From an uncultured Bacteroidales bacterium (GTDB taxonomy: Bacteria > Bacteroidota > Bacteroidia > Bacteroidales > Bacteroidaceae): DNA of 64,000 bases. Numbering within the stretch: the first letter of the stretch is position 1; each line of letters opens with the position of its first letter. The notes under the pieces are model-generated. The model was not told where the DNA came from. It was given only the letters and a program-made list of their open reading frames with translations, and ran no database searches. Of this stretch, positions 8,101 to 17,520 are shown piece after piece. The DNA is taken from positions 1-64,000 of the forward strand of contig CACYLU010000007.1 in the NCBI GenBank assembly GCA_902775375.1. The letters are read 5' to 3'. Position numbers and translations under genes: made by a program.

Positions 8101-8800
8101 GGAAATAGTCGGGTTTAGAATGGTCAGCTGGAGCGAACTGCTCAATCACTGGTCCTTCAGCAAAGGCCACATTGTCTTTGTAAGCAGAAATAATCTTACC
8201 TCTGTGGGCTTTGGTGGTGTCCTTGATCAGCTGGAACAAGCTTGACTCCATCTCTTTGCCATCGATGACGAAGGTGCCACCGAAAATCTTGTGACGGCAA
8301 TGCTCGGAGTTAATCTGTGCGAAGCCAAATACCTCGGAGTCGGTAAGCGGACGGCCACAGTCTTTTTCTACTTGCTTGAGGTAGTCCATCTCTTCTTTCG
8401 AGAGGGCCAGACCTTCACGCTCGTTGTAGGCTTCCAGGTCGTCAATATGCACAATAGGCTCGGGCTTACGGTTGGTGGTGAACACCTGCTGGTCCAAACC
8501 TTTGTACATGCGCTGCAGCATAGGGTCATGGTCAGCATTCTCATCAGCCACAGGGAAATACTCCTCTATGCGGGCAATACCCTTTAAACCCATATTCTGG
8601 GTAATTTCAACGGCATTGGTACTCCAGGGAGTAATCATCTCACGGCGAGGACCAACGAAGTAGCCCTTAAGGTTTTCTTCACTTTCAGGTTTTGCTTCGC
8701 CAAACAGCCAAGACAGCTCTTCAGCTTCTCTCTGATCAGGCGTGTGGTCGCTCTCAACGGCAATCACACTTTGTTGTGGGGTTCTGAAAAATAGAATCAT
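5099..8800 (-). CDS. purL: Phosphoribosylformylglycinamidine synthase PurL (large single-chain form)
   Basis: This 1,233-residue enzyme catalyses the ATP- and glutamine-dependent step from FGAR to FGAM in purine synthesis. Its length is that of the large fused form (synthetase plus glutaminase in one chain) rather than the PurS/PurL/PurQ complex. Motifs include FAQINSEHCRHKIFGG and the metal/nucleotide region KAETHNFPT early on, SIHDHGAAGHVN in the middle, and the C-terminal class I amidotransferase with its nucleophile in GVCNGCQ (about residue 1080) and MPHLERAF near the end. The gene begins two bases after the stop of the GHL10 gene, and its stop overlaps the start of a CHR transporter half. 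Confidence 0.97.
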   Translation of the reverse strand: MILFFRTPQQSVIAVESDHTPDQREAEELSWLFGEAKPESEENLKGYFVGPRREMITPWSTNAVEITQNMGLKGIARIEEYFPVADENADHDPMLQRMYKGLDQQVFTTNRKPEPIVHIDDLEAYNEREGLALSKEEMDYLKQVEKDCGRPLTDSEVFGFAQINSEHCRHKIFGGTFVIDGKEMESSLFQLIKDTTKAHRGKIISAYKDNVAFAEGPVIEQFAPADHSKPDYFQVKDIKSVISLKAETHNFPTTVEPFNGASTGTGGEIRDRMGGGKGSWPIAGTAVYITSYPRTDEDRAWEQVLPVRKWLYQTPEQILIKASNGASDFGNKFGQPLICGSLLTFEHKEGNEVYGYDKVIMLAGGVGYGTQRDCLKGKPEPGNKIVLLGGDNYRIGLGGGSVSSVDTGRYSNGVELNAVQRANAEMQKRTYNVVRALCEEDNNPVVSIHDHGAAGHVNCLSELVEDCGGLIDMSQLPIGDKTLSSKEIIANESQERMGLLIQEEALEHVRKIAERERAPMYVVGETTGDHRFAFQQADGVRPFDLAVSQMFGSSPKTYMIDETVERHYQNPEYDITKLDEYINNVLQLEAVACKDWLTNKVDRSVTGRIARQQCQGVLQLPLSDCGVVALDYRGKKGIATAIGHAPQVALADPAKGSIMAVSEALTNVVWAPLNSGIDGVSLSANWMWPCRSQKGEDARLYTAVKALSDYCQQLGINVPTGKDSLSMTQQYPDGTKVIAPGTVIVSAGAEVDDVRQVVSPVMVNSKNTSLYHIDFSFDQLRLGGSAFAQSLNKVGDDVPTVTDPDYFRDAFNAIQQLIRKGVILAGHDISAGGLITTLLEMCFANVEGGMELNLDKIAEPDLVKILFAENPGVVIQVSNKDTQRFKDMMEDAGVGYVKLGHPCDERHILVNKDGATYQFGIDYLRDVWYSSSYLLDRKQVANGLAKDRFNNYKQQPLEYKFNKNFTGTFKQYGISPDRRKPSGLHAAVIREKGTNSEREMAYALYLAGFDVKDVTMTDLESGRETLDDINMIVFCGGFSNSDVLGSAKGWAGAFRYSEKAKETLNRFYARPDTLSLGVCNGCQLMMELNLLSPDRQDIGKMVHNNSHKFESCFVSLNIPKNNSVMFGSLSGNKIGIWVAHAEGKFSLKGKEEDYNIIAKYNYSQYPGNPNGSDFDVAGLASADGRHVAIMPHLERAFFPWQCGNYPADRKNDEVTPWMEAFVNARKWVEKHKK

Positions 8801-8802
8801 AT

Positions 8803-10305
8803 TTATAACTTTAATTTCTTTTTAGCGAGTTTGGATTCATTATGCAATCGGTCTAAGGCAGTAACCACATAGGTATATTGGCCTGGCTCCACCGAGAAAT
8901 GCAAATTGTAATAGGTGTCGCGAGTAATAGCAACTATATGAGAGGGGTCAGACAAATCTACCCTCTCACCTTTGGCAAAACGATAGATTACATACTGCAC
9001 AGCCTTATCCATTTCTGTCTTCGCCTTAGGGGCGAGCCACATCAATACCAGACCGTCATCGGTAACTTTAAACGACAACTTCTTCACTTTTCCCGGAGCT
9101 TTGTTGTCAATAAACGGTGATGTTGGCGGAAGGGCCGGATATTTGTGATAAACCTGCTTCAGCAGTTCTGTATAATTGCCTACATTATCCACAATATTCT
9201 GGGTGTACCACTGGCAACTGCCCTCGATGGTCTGGTACTGTCGCTGCAGCCTCATCTTCAGCGGCAACTGATGCTGGTTGGGATGCTGCGGGTCGGCATT
9301 CTGCACAGTATTGAGGATGCTCTGACCGATGTAGAGCGGACGATTGCCAGCATTCTTTGCCCACCAATCAACCAGTTTACCATAGTCGGCAGCAGGATGG
9401 CCCACATGCCAGTATATCTGCGGAATGTTGTAATCAATCCATCCTTTATTAACCCACAACAAGATATCGGCATACAGATCGTCATAGTTCTGCAAACCGT
9501 TGGTTTCGCTACCCAATGGGTCACTCTTCTGGTTGCGGTAGATGCCGAAAGGAGAAATACCGAACTTCACCCAAGGCTTGAGTTCGCGCACCAGGTTGTG
9601 TATCTCTTCAATCAAAAGGTTGACATTATGCCTGCGCCAATCGCCTTTGTTGTTGAAGCCTGCACCTAAGCGCTGGAAATCAGCCTCATCAGGAAAATCC
9701 TGACCATTGGCTGGATAAGGGTAGAAATAGTCGTCCATGTGCAGGGCATCCACATCGTAACGGGTGATAATGTCGGTTATCACACGGCGGATATATTCAC
9801 GGCTCTCGGGCAACGCAGGATTGAAGAACAACTGGTTGTTATAGGGTATGAACCATTCGGGATGCTGGTTGGTGATGTGCTTGGGGTCAGTCTGTGCGGA
9901 AGCAGAAGTCTTGGCACGATAGGGATTGATCCAAGCATGAAACTCCATATTGCGTTTATGGCATTCCTCAATCATCCAAGCCATTGGATCCCAATAAGGA
10001 TTGGGGGCTTGTCCTTGTACGCCAGACAGATATCGGCTCCAAGGCTCTATGGATGATGCATACAGGGCATCAGCCTCAGGTCTTACCTGAAAGATGACGG
10101 CATTGATGCCGGCAGCCTGCAAAGCATTCAGCTGTTGAGTAAGCATCTGCTGCATATCAGCTGCAGATTTTCCTTTAAATTGACCATTAATGGCTTGTAT
10201 CCAAGCTCCTCTAAATTCACGTTTGGGTTGAGTATTCTGCGCCATTACACTCACATTCAACAACATGAGGGCAATGAGAGATATCATGAGATGCTTTATT
10301 TTCAT
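8803..10305 (-). CDS. GHL10-type glycoside-hydrolase-like protein, secreted
   Basis: A 500-residue protein with a signal peptide (MKIKHLMISLIALMLLNVSV, cut near AQ) and a GHL10/DUF187 TIM-barrel domain. Typical motifs are FRGAWIQAINGQF, AVIFQVRPEADALY, EFHAWINPYR, VDALHMDDYFYPYP (probable catalytic acidic residues) and WVKFGISPFGIYRN. The last 100 residues look like a fibronectin-type beta domain (VKKLSFKVTDDGLVLMWL). Relatives (YngK-like) are surface or periplasmic proteins thought to act on glycans, but activity is not well defined. It lies two bases upstream of purL, probably in one transcript, and is divergent from uvrA. Confidence 0.85.
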   Translation of the reverse strand: MKIKHLMISLIALMLLNVSVMAQNTQPKREFRGAWIQAINGQFKGKSAADMQQMLTQQLNALQAAGINAVIFQVRPEADALYASSIEPWSRYLSGVQGQAPNPYWDPMAWMIEECHKRNMEFHAWINPYRAKTSASAQTDPKHITNQHPEWFIPYNNQLFFNPALPESREYIRRVITDIITRYDVDALHMDDYFYPYPANGQDFPDEADFQRLGAGFNNKGDWRRHNVNLLIEEIHNLVRELKPWVKFGISPFGIYRNQKSDPLGSETNGLQNYDDLYADILLWVNKGWIDYNIPQIYWHVGHPAADYGKLVDWWAKNAGNRPLYIGQSILNTVQNADPQHPNQHQLPLKMRLQRQYQTIEGSCQWYTQNIVDNVGNYTELLKQVYHKYPALPPTSPFIDNKAPGKVKKLSFKVTDDGLVLMWLAPKAKTEMDKAVQYVIYRFAKGERVDLSDPSHIVAITRDTYYNLHFSVEPGQYTYVVTALDRLHNESKLAKKKLKL

Positions 10306-10357
10306 CTGGGTACCGAATCAGTTAGATAATTTGGATGCAAAAATAATAAAAAAAACG

Positions 10358-10365
10358 TATCTTTG
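10358..10365 (+). promoter_or_regulatory. -7 box of the uvrA promoter
   Basis: TATCTTTG followed by CA is the classic Bacteroidota -7 form, 23 bases before the uvrA ATG. No -33 element with standard spacing was found. No LexA-type site was recognised. Confidence 0.6.
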
Positions 10366-10388
10366 CAAAGCAAAGCAAGAATTGATTC

Positions 10389-13160
10389 ATGGAAGAAAAC
10401 AAATATATCAGCATAAAAGGTGCAAGGGTAAACAATCTGAAGAATGTGAGCGTTGACATACCTCGCAACAAACTGGTTGTTATAACGGGCGTATCGGGCT
10501 CTGGCAAGTCTTCGTTGGCATTCGACACCATCTATGCAGAAGGGCAACGCCGCTATGTGGAAAGCCTCAGCAGTTATGCCCGCCAGTTTCTGGGTAGGAT
10601 GAGTAAACCCGAATGTGACTTCATCAAGGGCATTCCGCCTGCAATAGCCATCGAGCAGAAGGTAACCAGTCGCAACCCTCGCTCTACCGTAGGAACCTCG
10701 ACTGAGATATATGATTACCTGCGGATGCTGTATGCCCGTATTGGCAAGACCTACAGCCCCATCAGCGGGCAAGAAGTACGCAAGCATTCTGCTGAGGACA
10801 TCAGCCGCTGCATGCTGCAGTTTGCCGACGGCACCCGTATGCTGTTGCTGGCACCTGTGATTGTGCCCGAAGGACGCAGTATGACGCGCCAGCTGGACAT
10901 CTTGCACAAGGAGGGTTTTAACCGCTTGGAGGTAAACGGCAAGGTGGTGAAGCTGGAGGACTATATCCCGAAGAAAGAAGATGTGGTATTCCTGCTGGTG
11001 GATCGTTTTGTTGTATCACATGAGTCTGATGCCATTAGCCGCTTGAACGATTCTGCAGAAACAGCTATGTATGAAGGAGATGGTGCATGCCTATTGCGTT
11101 TCTTCAACCCTGATGGCAGCACTCAGCTCTACCGCTTTAGCACCAAGTTTGAGGCCGACGGCATGACATTTGAGGAGCCCAATGACCAACTGTTCTCTTT
11201 CAACTCTCCGTTAGGGGCATGCCCTGAGTGTGAGGGATTTGGCAGCGTGATAGGCATTGACGAGCATTTGGTGGTGCCCAACCGCTCGCTCTCGGTATAT
11301 GACGGTGCTGTGGTGTGCTGGCGAGGCGACAAGATGGGTGAATGGAAAGATATGGTGATTCGTGGTGCCGAGAAAGCCGGCTTCCCCATCTTCACACCTT
11401 ACTACCAGCTTACCGACGAACAGAAACGCATGCTGTGGGAAGGTACTCCTTACTTCAAGGGTATCAATGATTTCTTCGAAATGGTGAAGGAGAATCAATA
11501 CAAGATACAGTATCGTGTCATGATGGCTCGCTATCGCGGTAAGACGGTGTGCCCCAAATGTCACGGGTCGCGTCTGAAGCCCGAAGCCGGATATATAAAA
11601 GTGGGCGGCAAGAGCATCAGCGAACTGGTGAATATGCCGATTGATGAATTACAGCTGTTCTTCAATAACCTTAAGCTGGATAACAACCAGCAGCAAATAG
11701 CTAAGCGCATTTTGACCGAGATCAAGAGCCGCCTGAGTTTTATGGTGGAAGTGGGGTTAGGCTACCTCACGCTGAACAGACAAAGCAACACGCTTTCTGG
11801 TGGTGAGAGTCAGCGCATCAACCTAGCTACCTCATTGGGCAGCAGTTTGGTGGGCAGTCTGTATATCCTCGATGAACCCAGTATAGGTTTACATAGTCGC
11901 GACACCGATCGTTTGATTCACGTACTTAAGCAGTTGCGTGATTTGGGCAACACAGTGATTGTGGTGGAGCACGATGAGGAGATTATCCGTGCTGCCGACT
12001 ACATCATTGACATAGGTCCTAATGCAGGACGCCTGGGTGGAGAAATTGTTTATCAGGGGAATATGAGTGACCTGCAAAAGGGCACCAACAGTTATACAGT
12101 TAAGTATTTGCTGGGCGAGGAGAAGATTCTTGTGCCTCAGTCGCGTCGCCCCTGGAATCAGTTTGTCAAGATTACAGGTGCCCGTGAGAACAACCTCAAG
12201 GGTATCGATGTTGCTTTTCCATTGAATGTTTTGACGGTGGTAACGGGTGTGAGCGGCTCAGGCAAGAGTACATTGGTGCGCGATGTCTTCTATCGGGCTT
12301 TGAAGCGAGAACTCGACGAATGTGCCGACCGTCCAGGCGAATATGCTACTTTGGAAGGTGACTTACATAATCTTCGTAACATCGAGTTTGTGGACCAGAA
12401 CCCTATTGGCAAGAGTACCCGCAGTAACCCTGTGACCTACCTCAAGGCATACGACGAAATTCGCAAGCTGTGGGCAGACCAGCCACTCAGTAAGCAGATG
12501 GGCTATTTGCCTGGTTATTTCAGCTTTAACAGTGAAGGTGGACGATGCGAAGAGTGCAAGGGCGAAGGCACAGTAACGGTAGAGATGCAGTTTATGGCCG
12601 ACCTCACTTTCGAGTGTGAATCGTGTCATGGGAAGCGTTTCAAAGCCGACACTTTGGCTGTACAATATCATGGACTGAACATATATGATGTATTAGAAAT
12701 GACCGTCAACCAAGCTGTTGAATTCTTTACCATCCATAAGCAAACCAAGATTGTAAAGCGTTTGAAACCGCTACAGGATGTAGGATTGGGCTATATCAAA
12801 CTGGGGCAATCGAGCAGCACACTCTCGGGTGGTGAGAACCAGCGTGTAAAGCTGGCCTATTACCTGAGTCAGGAGAGTACCGACCCTACCCTGTTCATTT
12901 TCGATGAGCCTACCACCGGTCTTCATTTCCACGATATCAAGAAGTTGCTGGAATCATTTGACGCACTGATTCGTCGGGGTCACACTATTGTGATTATTGA
13001 GCACAACCTGGAGGTAATAAAATGTGCCGATTATGTGATTGACTTAGGACCTGAAAGCGGTGATAAGGGCGGCTATCTGGTAGCTACTGGTACTCCCGAG
13101 GAGATAGCGAAACATCCTGAAAGCTATACAGGACAGTTCTTGAAAGAAAAGCTGATGTAA
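10389..13160 (+). CDS. uvrA: Excinuclease ABC subunit A
   Basis: UvrA is the damage-sensing ATPase of nucleotide excision repair; it forms a dimer, loads UvrB and leaves. The 923-residue protein has two ABC modules: Walker [10 protein letters not shown] near residue 34 and GVSGSGKST near 619, with signatures [12 protein letters not shown] (about 470) and [12 protein letters not shown] (about 811). Zinc-finger Cys pairs are visible in [22 protein letters not shown] and CESCHG. Length and order fit the family. It is monocistronic, divergent from the GHL10 gene and convergent with the DUF4435 gene. Confidence 0.98.
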   Translation: MEENKYISIKGARVNNLKNVSVDIPRNKLVVITGVSGSGKSSLAFDTIYAEGQRRYVESLSSYARQFLGRMSKPECDFIKGIPPAIAIEQKVTSRNPRSTVGTSTEIYDYLRMLYARIGKTYSPISGQEVRKHSAEDISRCMLQFADGTRMLLLAPVIVPEGRSMTRQLDILHKEGFNRLEVNGKVVKLEDYIPKKEDVVFLLVDRFVVSHESDAISRLNDSAETAMYEGDGACLLRFFNPDGSTQLYRFSTKFEADGMTFEEPNDQLFSFNSPLGACPECEGFGSVIGIDEHLVVPNRSLSVYDGAVVCWRGDKMGEWKDMVIRGAEKAGFPIFTPYYQLTDEQKRMLWEGTPYFKGINDFFEMVKENQYKIQYRVMMARYRGKTVCPKCHGSRLKPEAGYIKVGGKSISELVNMPIDELQLFFNNLKLDNNQQQIAKRILTEIKSRLSFMVEVGLGYLTLNRQSNTLSGGESQRINLATSLGSSLVGSLYILDEPSIGLHSRDTDRLIHVLKQLRDLGNTVIVVEHDEEIIRAADYIIDIGPNAGRLGGEIVYQGNMSDLQKGTNSYTVKYLLGEEKILVPQSRRPWNQFVKITGARENNLKGIDVAFPLNVLTVVTGVSGSGKSTLVRDVFYRALKRELDECADRPGEYATLEGDLHNLRNIEFVDQNPIGKSTRSNPVTYLKAYDEIRKLWADQPLSKQMGYLPGYFSFNSEGGRCEECKGEGTVTVEMQFMADLTFECESCHGKRFKADTLAVQYHGLNIYDVLEMTVNQAVEFFTIHKQTKIVKRLKPLQDVGLGYIKLGQSSSTLSGGENQRVKLAYYLSQESTDPTLFIFDEPTTGLHFHDIKKLLESFDALIRRGHTIVIIEHNLEVIKCADYVIDLGPESGDKGGYLVATGTPEEIAKHPESYTGQFLKEKLM

Positions 13161-13244
13161 CAGCCATTACTTTGCCTCTATCCTGCCCCAAAATACAAAA
13201 ATGTATGACGGGGAAAGGGGAACAAAGAAAAAAAACTCTAATAA

Positions 13245-14243
13245 TCAGTCAGGGAAGATATTGTAGAGATCTTCAAGAATCCAGCGATAGCAGAACAATT
13301 CGGTATATTTTTTACTCTTGCGCAGTACCACCTCTACGGGTAACGAACTACGTTCATAGCTTGTCAGTTCGTTATCATACTGCTTCACGTGCACAGACTT
13401 GCGACGAATCATATCTTCCTGCTCCCTACGAAGTTGGGTACAAACGGGTATCAATACTTTCATTACCACATTGTCAAGTATATGATGCCCCTGCATATAT
13501 AAATAGGTAGTGTCGGGAGTCAAGCCCAATTCCTGCACCCTCGCCTTCTCCTTTTCCACCTCGTCCACCAATTCAGGGTAGCGGGTGTTCCAGTATTCTA
13601 ACTCCCTATCCACCTTATGCTGCAAATTATCGAGGGTCTGCTGTGGGTTCTTGATGTTTATTGGCGATATCATCGTATTATCATGCAATCGTTTCATGGG
13701 GAATTTACTCCAGTCGCAACGACGATAGAAATAAATGTTCCACATGAACAGCGGAAAGACAATCTTAGAGTAATCTGTCATAAACCGCTTGAAGTCAAAT
13801 ATCTGATGATCGTTCAATGTTGCCTCCACACATACTTCGTGCAGCGAGTCTGCAAAACACCAATAGTTCTCTATAGCGTAACAATAGGTTTGCAACACAT
13901 ACGGACTGCTGTTTACTTGCTTAGAAGAATCAGAAGCCCCTTGCAGCAGAAAATCATAGTCGCTGTCAACACAAGCTATGAGGTTCTCGCCTAATTGCTC
14001 ATTCTGTAATGACTGCATCAGCACACTCTTTTTGCCATGCACCAAGTTACGTGAGTTGGCTGGCAACATCACCTCGAAATAGCGTTTGTCGTTCTCAAAA
14101 TCTTTCAGTATGTCGCGCCAGAAAGCTATATCATCGTAGCTCTCCACATACACCACCACACGCTTGCGCTTCTTCTTGGGCGAAAGCAAGCGAGCAGCCG
14201 CCAGATAATCGGAACTCAGACTATGTTTCAGTGTTTTAGGCAT
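13245..14243 (-). CDS. DUF4435 protein (Toprim-like), partner of the upstream ATPase
   Basis: A 332-residue DUF4435 protein. The N-terminus has a basic KKKRKR patch, then VVVYVESYDD with the Toprim-type Glu at residue 34, and LIACVDSDYDFL with acidic residues Asp93 and Asp95. This E plus DxD layout is the metal site of OLD/Toprim nucleases and of the AriB effector of the PARIS anti-phage system. The rest is helical, with many Trp/Tyr residues. It lies 28 bases after an AAA/ABC-type ATPase, the same pairing as AriA/AriB, in the order ATPase then DUF4435. Defence function and nuclease activity are inferences; a housekeeping repair role is possible given uvrA next door. Confidence 0.75.
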   Translation of the reverse strand: MPKTLKHSLSSDYLAAARLLSPKKKRKRVVVYVESYDDIAFWRDILKDFENDKRYFEVMLPANSRNLVHGKKSVLMQSLQNEQLGENLIACVDSDYDFLLQGASDSSKQVNSSPYVLQTYCYAIENYWCFADSLHEVCVEATLNDHQIFDFKRFMTDYSKIVFPLFMWNIYFYRRCDWSKFPMKRLHDNTMISPINIKNPQQTLDNLQHKVDRELEYWNTRYPELVDEVEKEKARVQELGLTPDTTYLYMQGHHILDNVVMKVLIPVCTQLRREQEDMIRRKSVHVKQYDNELTSYERSSLPVEVVLRKSKKYTELFCYRWILEDLYNIFPD

Positions 14244-14271
14244 CTATAGAAGATTTATTTCTTACAGTACC

Positions 14272-15099
14272 TCAGGCATTTATTTCTTTTGCGATATCGC
14301 TGACTTCGGTCACAGCATCCATCCAACCGTGCATAATCACCGCAGGTGAATGGGTGGAAAGAATCAGCTGCATATTGGGATTCAGTTTACGAATCATATT
14401 GATGAGTTGTTCCTGCCACTCAATGTGCAATGAGGCTTCGGGCTCATCCATAAACAACACACTGTGCTCTCCACAATGCAGCAGGGTGGTAAGCAGAATC
14501 ACCAACATATGTTTCTCGCCAGCAGAAAGCTGATAAGCAGTAATGGTCTCGCCAAACTGGATGAACGACAATTCGTTGCTTTGGCGGTCAATATGCTTGC
14601 CTGTGTAGCTGAACAGCTGGTCTAACATATCCTGAAAGAGTACTTTCGGCTTTGCCAGATCGCCCGCCTTCGCCCGTTGCTCTTCATCACCGCTGAGCAT
14701 GGTAATCATCTTGTTGCCGATGTTCACCTGATAATCCAGGTAGCGACGTTGCAACAGGTAGATCTGCCAGTCAATCTCCGTACGCACCAAAGGGTCGGCC
14801 ATACGAGCTGTAAAGTCGCCTTGTACCAGCGGACGGTCGTAGCTCCTAATCACATCGAAAGGGATATAAGTGGCCTGCTCATTGTCGAACCAAACCTGAA
14901 CACCTTCAAAGGCACCATCTTTCACTCGCCCTGATGTCTGCACCAGATAGTTGACCGAGCGGTTCAAAATAGTGGTCTTGCCCACACCATTGATGCCACT
15001 CAGTATGTTCACATCGGGACGCAAGTCCCAAGCAATGTCATAGCGGTTCCACAATCCGTGAATCTCTATGCGTTTGATGTAATTTGCCTGCTGCTCCAT
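14272..15099 (-). CDS. AAA/ABC-type ATPase (OLD/AriA-like)
   Basis: A 275-residue single-domain ATPase of the SMC/RecF/OLD type. Walker A GINGVGKT is at 35-42, an ABC-like signature LSAGEKH at 191-197, Walker B VLFMDEPE at 214-221 and the switch His in STHSPAV at 248-254. The insert between Walker A and the signature is short (about 150 residues) and lacks a long coiled coil, so the protein is smaller than typical AriA or RecF. It ends in a short helical tail. It sits directly upstream of the DUF4435 gene on the same strand. The domain is certain; the partner relationship is inferred from adjacency. Confidence 0.8.
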   Translation of the reverse strand: MEQQANYIKRIEIHGLWNRYDIAWDLRPDVNILSGINGVGKTTILNRSVNYLVQTSGRVKDGAFEGVQVWFDNEQATYIPFDVIRSYDRPLVQGDFTARMADPLVRTEIDWQIYLLQRRYLDYQVNIGNKMITMLSGDEEQRAKAGDLAKPKVLFQDMLDQLFSYTGKHIDRQSNELSFIQFGETITAYQLSAGEKHMLVILLTTLLHCGEHSVLFMDEPEASLHIEWQEQLINMIRKLNPNMQLILSTHSPAVIMHGWMDAVTEVSDIAKEINA

Positions 15100-15102
15100 T
15101 TT

Positions 15103-15144
15103 CTTAATTGAAAAATGACAACTAATAATGAATAATTGAAAATA
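15103..15144. repeat. AT-rich dispersed repeat, degenerate copy
   Basis: The gap between meaB and the ATPase gene carries a string of aattgaaa/aataatgaataattg units related to the aattgataattga repeats elsewhere in the window (for example 16271-16307). Confidence 0.45.
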
Positions 15145-15165
15145 ACCCCTGCAAAAGGCTTATTG

Positions 15166-16266
15166 TCAATCTTTTAATAATTTAAAGTATGTGTCGAGCA
15201 AATGTTTTGCTGCCACAAATGAAGTTTCCTGCCCCTGCAGCACTTTGGCCTCCTCGCCAGCTATAAGGCTGTCGATAGTGGGGTTATTGTAGAAACTGTT
15301 GCGCAACTGCTCATTGATACTTTCATACATCCAGTATTTGCTCTGTTCACTGCGGCGATACTCGAAATAGCCGTTCTGCTTCACAAAGTCGATATACTTA
15401 TATACCATATCCCAAATCTCCTTGATACCCAAGCCAAAGAAACCAGAATAGGTTAGCACCTGAGGTGTCCAATGACTTTCGGGTTCAGGGAACATATGAA
15501 GTGCCGTTCTGAACTGACTGGCAGCCAGTTTAGCTCGCTCAATATTGTCGCCATCAGCTTTGTTGATGACAATGCCGTCGGCCATTTCCATAATACCTCG
15601 CTTGATGCCTTGCAACTCATCACCCGTGCCAGCCAACTGTATCAGCAGGAAGAAATCCACCATTGAATGGCAAGCTGTTTCGCTCTGTCCTACACCCACT
15701 GTCTCTACAAATATCTTGTCGAAGCCAGCAGCCTCACACAAGATGATGGTCTCACGCGTCTTGCGAGCAACACCACCTAACGAACCAGCTGAAGGACTGG
15801 GACGGATAAAAGCTTTGGGATGCAACGACAATTTCTCCATACGGGTCTTATCGCCCAGGATACTGCCTTTGGTGCGCTCACTGCTGGGGTCGATAGCCAG
15901 CACTGCCAACTTGCCTCCATATTTCTCCAGCACGTGGATGCCGAATACATCAATGGAGGTACTCTTGCCTGCACCAGGAACACCGCTGATGCCTATGCGA
16001 ACAGAGTTACCTGCATGAGGCAGACATTTCTCAATCACCTCCTGCGCCACAGCCTGATGATCGGGCAGTACACTTTCTACCAGTGTTACCGCACGGCTCA
16101 GAATAGTTACATCGCCCTTCAGGATACCTTCTACATAGTCGTTTACAGAAAGCTCACGTCTGCGGGCAATCTTCTTGCGATAAGGGTTCACTATCGACAC
16201 TTGCTCTACTCCTGCATTTACTTGCAAGCCTTTATATTCTTCACTGTTTTCAGGATGTTCCATCAT
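15166..16266 (-). CDS. meaB: Methylmalonyl-CoA mutase-associated GTPase MeaB
   Basis: MeaB is a G3E-family GTPase that gates cofactor loading and protects methylmalonyl-CoA mutase, the B12 enzyme of the succinate-to-propionate pathway typical of Bacteroidales. The 366-residue protein has a P-loop GVPGAGKS at 95-102, AVLAIDPSSERTKGSILGDK for the magnesium and switch regions, FVETVGVGQSE as the G3 region and VINKADGDN as the NKxD base-recognition motif. The C-terminal dimerisation region follows (FEYRRSEQSKYWMYESINEQ). The mutase genes are not in the window. The second ATG (16263) is an equally possible start. A dispersed AT-rich repeat lies just upstream. Confidence 0.95.
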   Translation of the reverse strand: MMEHPENSEEYKGLQVNAGVEQVSIVNPYRKKIARRRELSVNDYVEGILKGDVTILSRAVTLVESVLPDHQAVAQEVIEKCLPHAGNSVRIGISGVPGAGKSTSIDVFGIHVLEKYGGKLAVLAIDPSSERTKGSILGDKTRMEKLSLHPKAFIRPSPSAGSLGGVARKTRETIILCEAAGFDKIFVETVGVGQSETACHSMVDFFLLIQLAGTGDELQGIKRGIMEMADGIVINKADGDNIERAKLAASQFRTALHMFPEPESHWTPQVLTYSGFFGLGIKEIWDMVYKYIDFVKQNGYFEYRRSEQSKYWMYESINEQLRNSFYNNPTIDSLIAGEEAKVLQGQETSFVAAKHLLDTYFKLLKD

Positions 16267-16270
16267 GGTA

Positions 16271-16307
16271 TTAATTGAGAATTAACAATTGATAATTGAT
16301 AATTAAG
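16271..16307. repeat. AT-rich dispersed repeat (aattgataattga type)
   Basis: Overlapping units of ttaattgag, attaacaattg, ataattgataatt between the DUF1573 gene and meaB. Similar strings occur at 26201-26236, 27117-27155, 54809-54848 and, inside a coding region, 45709-45741. Confidence 0.65.
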
Positions 16308-16317
16308 ATATGGAGAA

Positions 16318-17388
16318 TTATCTCGCTTTTATATTTATTTCTACTTTCGGATGCTGCACGTCATTAATGATGAGCAAAACACGCAAATGACGACGATCCT
16401 GTGTCAGCAAACGCTTGTTTACACTAATGCGCAGTTTGGTGCTTTCGCCAGGCTCCAGCACATTCTTCTTCAAATCAACACCTACGGCTGTATTAAACAC
16501 TTGTACTTTCAGTATTGTCAGAGGAGACTTACCCCTATTGGTCACCACAAGGTCTTGTTTAGCCGAAGATTTCTTAGCCAACTGTGCTCTGAAATCCACC
16601 TCTCGGAAATTTAGATCTATCACTGGCATGCGACTCTTCAACTCTGGCGACATAGCACTGAAATCAGGCAAGATGACGACCGAAAGCGGAATTTCATTGT
16701 CCTCGCCCACGATGTCACCTTGGAAACGGCTTAGATAGACAGAACTTTGTATCAAACCATAATCATCCAGCAGATCGCTCTCCAGTGTCAACACTATTTC
16801 TCCATGTTCATAAGGCTGCAACACAGCAGGTTCTGCCTTTTGCGTCACATACGACGGGAGGTGCATCAGCACAGGTTCATAAGGTCTGTCGCCCTCGTTG
16901 GCCACTCCTATGCGCAAAGTGGGATAAGTGCCGCGCTGCACATCGGGAAACGCCACTTCTGTTGTATCAATCCTCACATCACCAAACTTATACGGATGCG
17001 TACGGGTATAATCTTTCACCTCCGCCATCACCTGACCGGTAAAGCGCAGATATGCCACATGGGGCTCTGCGTTGGTATATACAGCCACCCCTTTGTCGAA
17101 GGTTCCTAATATCGAAGCATCGAAGGTCACACTCACCTCCCCTTTTCCATTGGGGGCAATAGGTGTTTCTGTCCATTTTACTGCCGTGCAGTCACAGTCG
17201 GGTTGCACATCAGTCAGCACCAATGGCTGGTCGCCTCCATTAGTAATACTATAATTAACTGTCAGTGGATGTTTCCATTCCACCTGGCCAACTTTCTGTG
17301 TTTCTGTATTGGGAATGAAGCGTGGCTGAGCTATGGCAACCACCTGCCACAACAACAGTGCACTCAATATGTAGAAGTTTTTATTCAT
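16318..17388 (-). CDS. Secreted DUF1573-domain protein
   Basis: A 356-residue exported protein with a signal peptide (MNKNFYILSALLLWQVVAIA, cut near AQ) and DUF1573 beta-sandwich domains. The first domain carries WKHPLTVNYSITNGGDQPL and VQPDCDCTAVKW, the usual Cys-containing turn; a related sandwich near the C-terminus carries AKQDLVVTNRGKSPLTILKV. DUF1573 proteins are common in Bacteroidota, Ig-like, and of unknown function. The ATG at 17388 is preferred over an upstream TTG. A -7 box (17409-17416) lies just upstream. It is probably transcribed with meaB. Confidence 0.85.
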   Translation of the reverse strand: MNKNFYILSALLLWQVVAIAQPRFIPNTETQKVGQVEWKHPLTVNYSITNGGDQPLVLTDVQPDCDCTAVKWTETPIAPNGKGEVSVTFDASILGTFDKGVAVYTNAEPHVAYLRFTGQVMAEVKDYTRTHPYKFGDVRIDTTEVAFPDVQRGTYPTLRIGVANEGDRPYEPVLMHLPSYVTQKAEPAVLQPYEHGEIVLTLESDLLDDYGLIQSSVYLSRFQGDIVGEDNEIPLSVVILPDFSAMSPELKSRMPVIDLNFREVDFRAQLAKKSSAKQDLVVTNRGKSPLTILKVQVFNTAVGVDLKKNVLEPGESTKLRISVNKRLLTQDRRHLRVLLIINDVQHPKVEINIKAR

Positions 17389-17408
17389 GCAAATCAATCA
17401 ATAATTTG

Positions 17409-17416
17409 CAAAGATA
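17409..17416 (-). promoter_or_regulatory. -7 box upstream of the DUF1573 gene
   Basis: TATCTTTG followed by CA on the minus strand, 20 bases before the ATG at 17388. Confidence 0.6.
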
Positions 17417-17520
17417 ATAATTATCTGCCAATAATCCCTTCTATTATCATTTTTTAATTATCGCGAAAGCAGCATCAGACTTACTTTAAGGATGCAAAAT
17501 CGTGATTAATTTCAACTATA

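Noticed and set aside
13172-13510. Plus-strand 112-codon frame after uvrA
   Set aside because: It mostly overlaps the DUF4435 gene in antisense and has no start context or motif.
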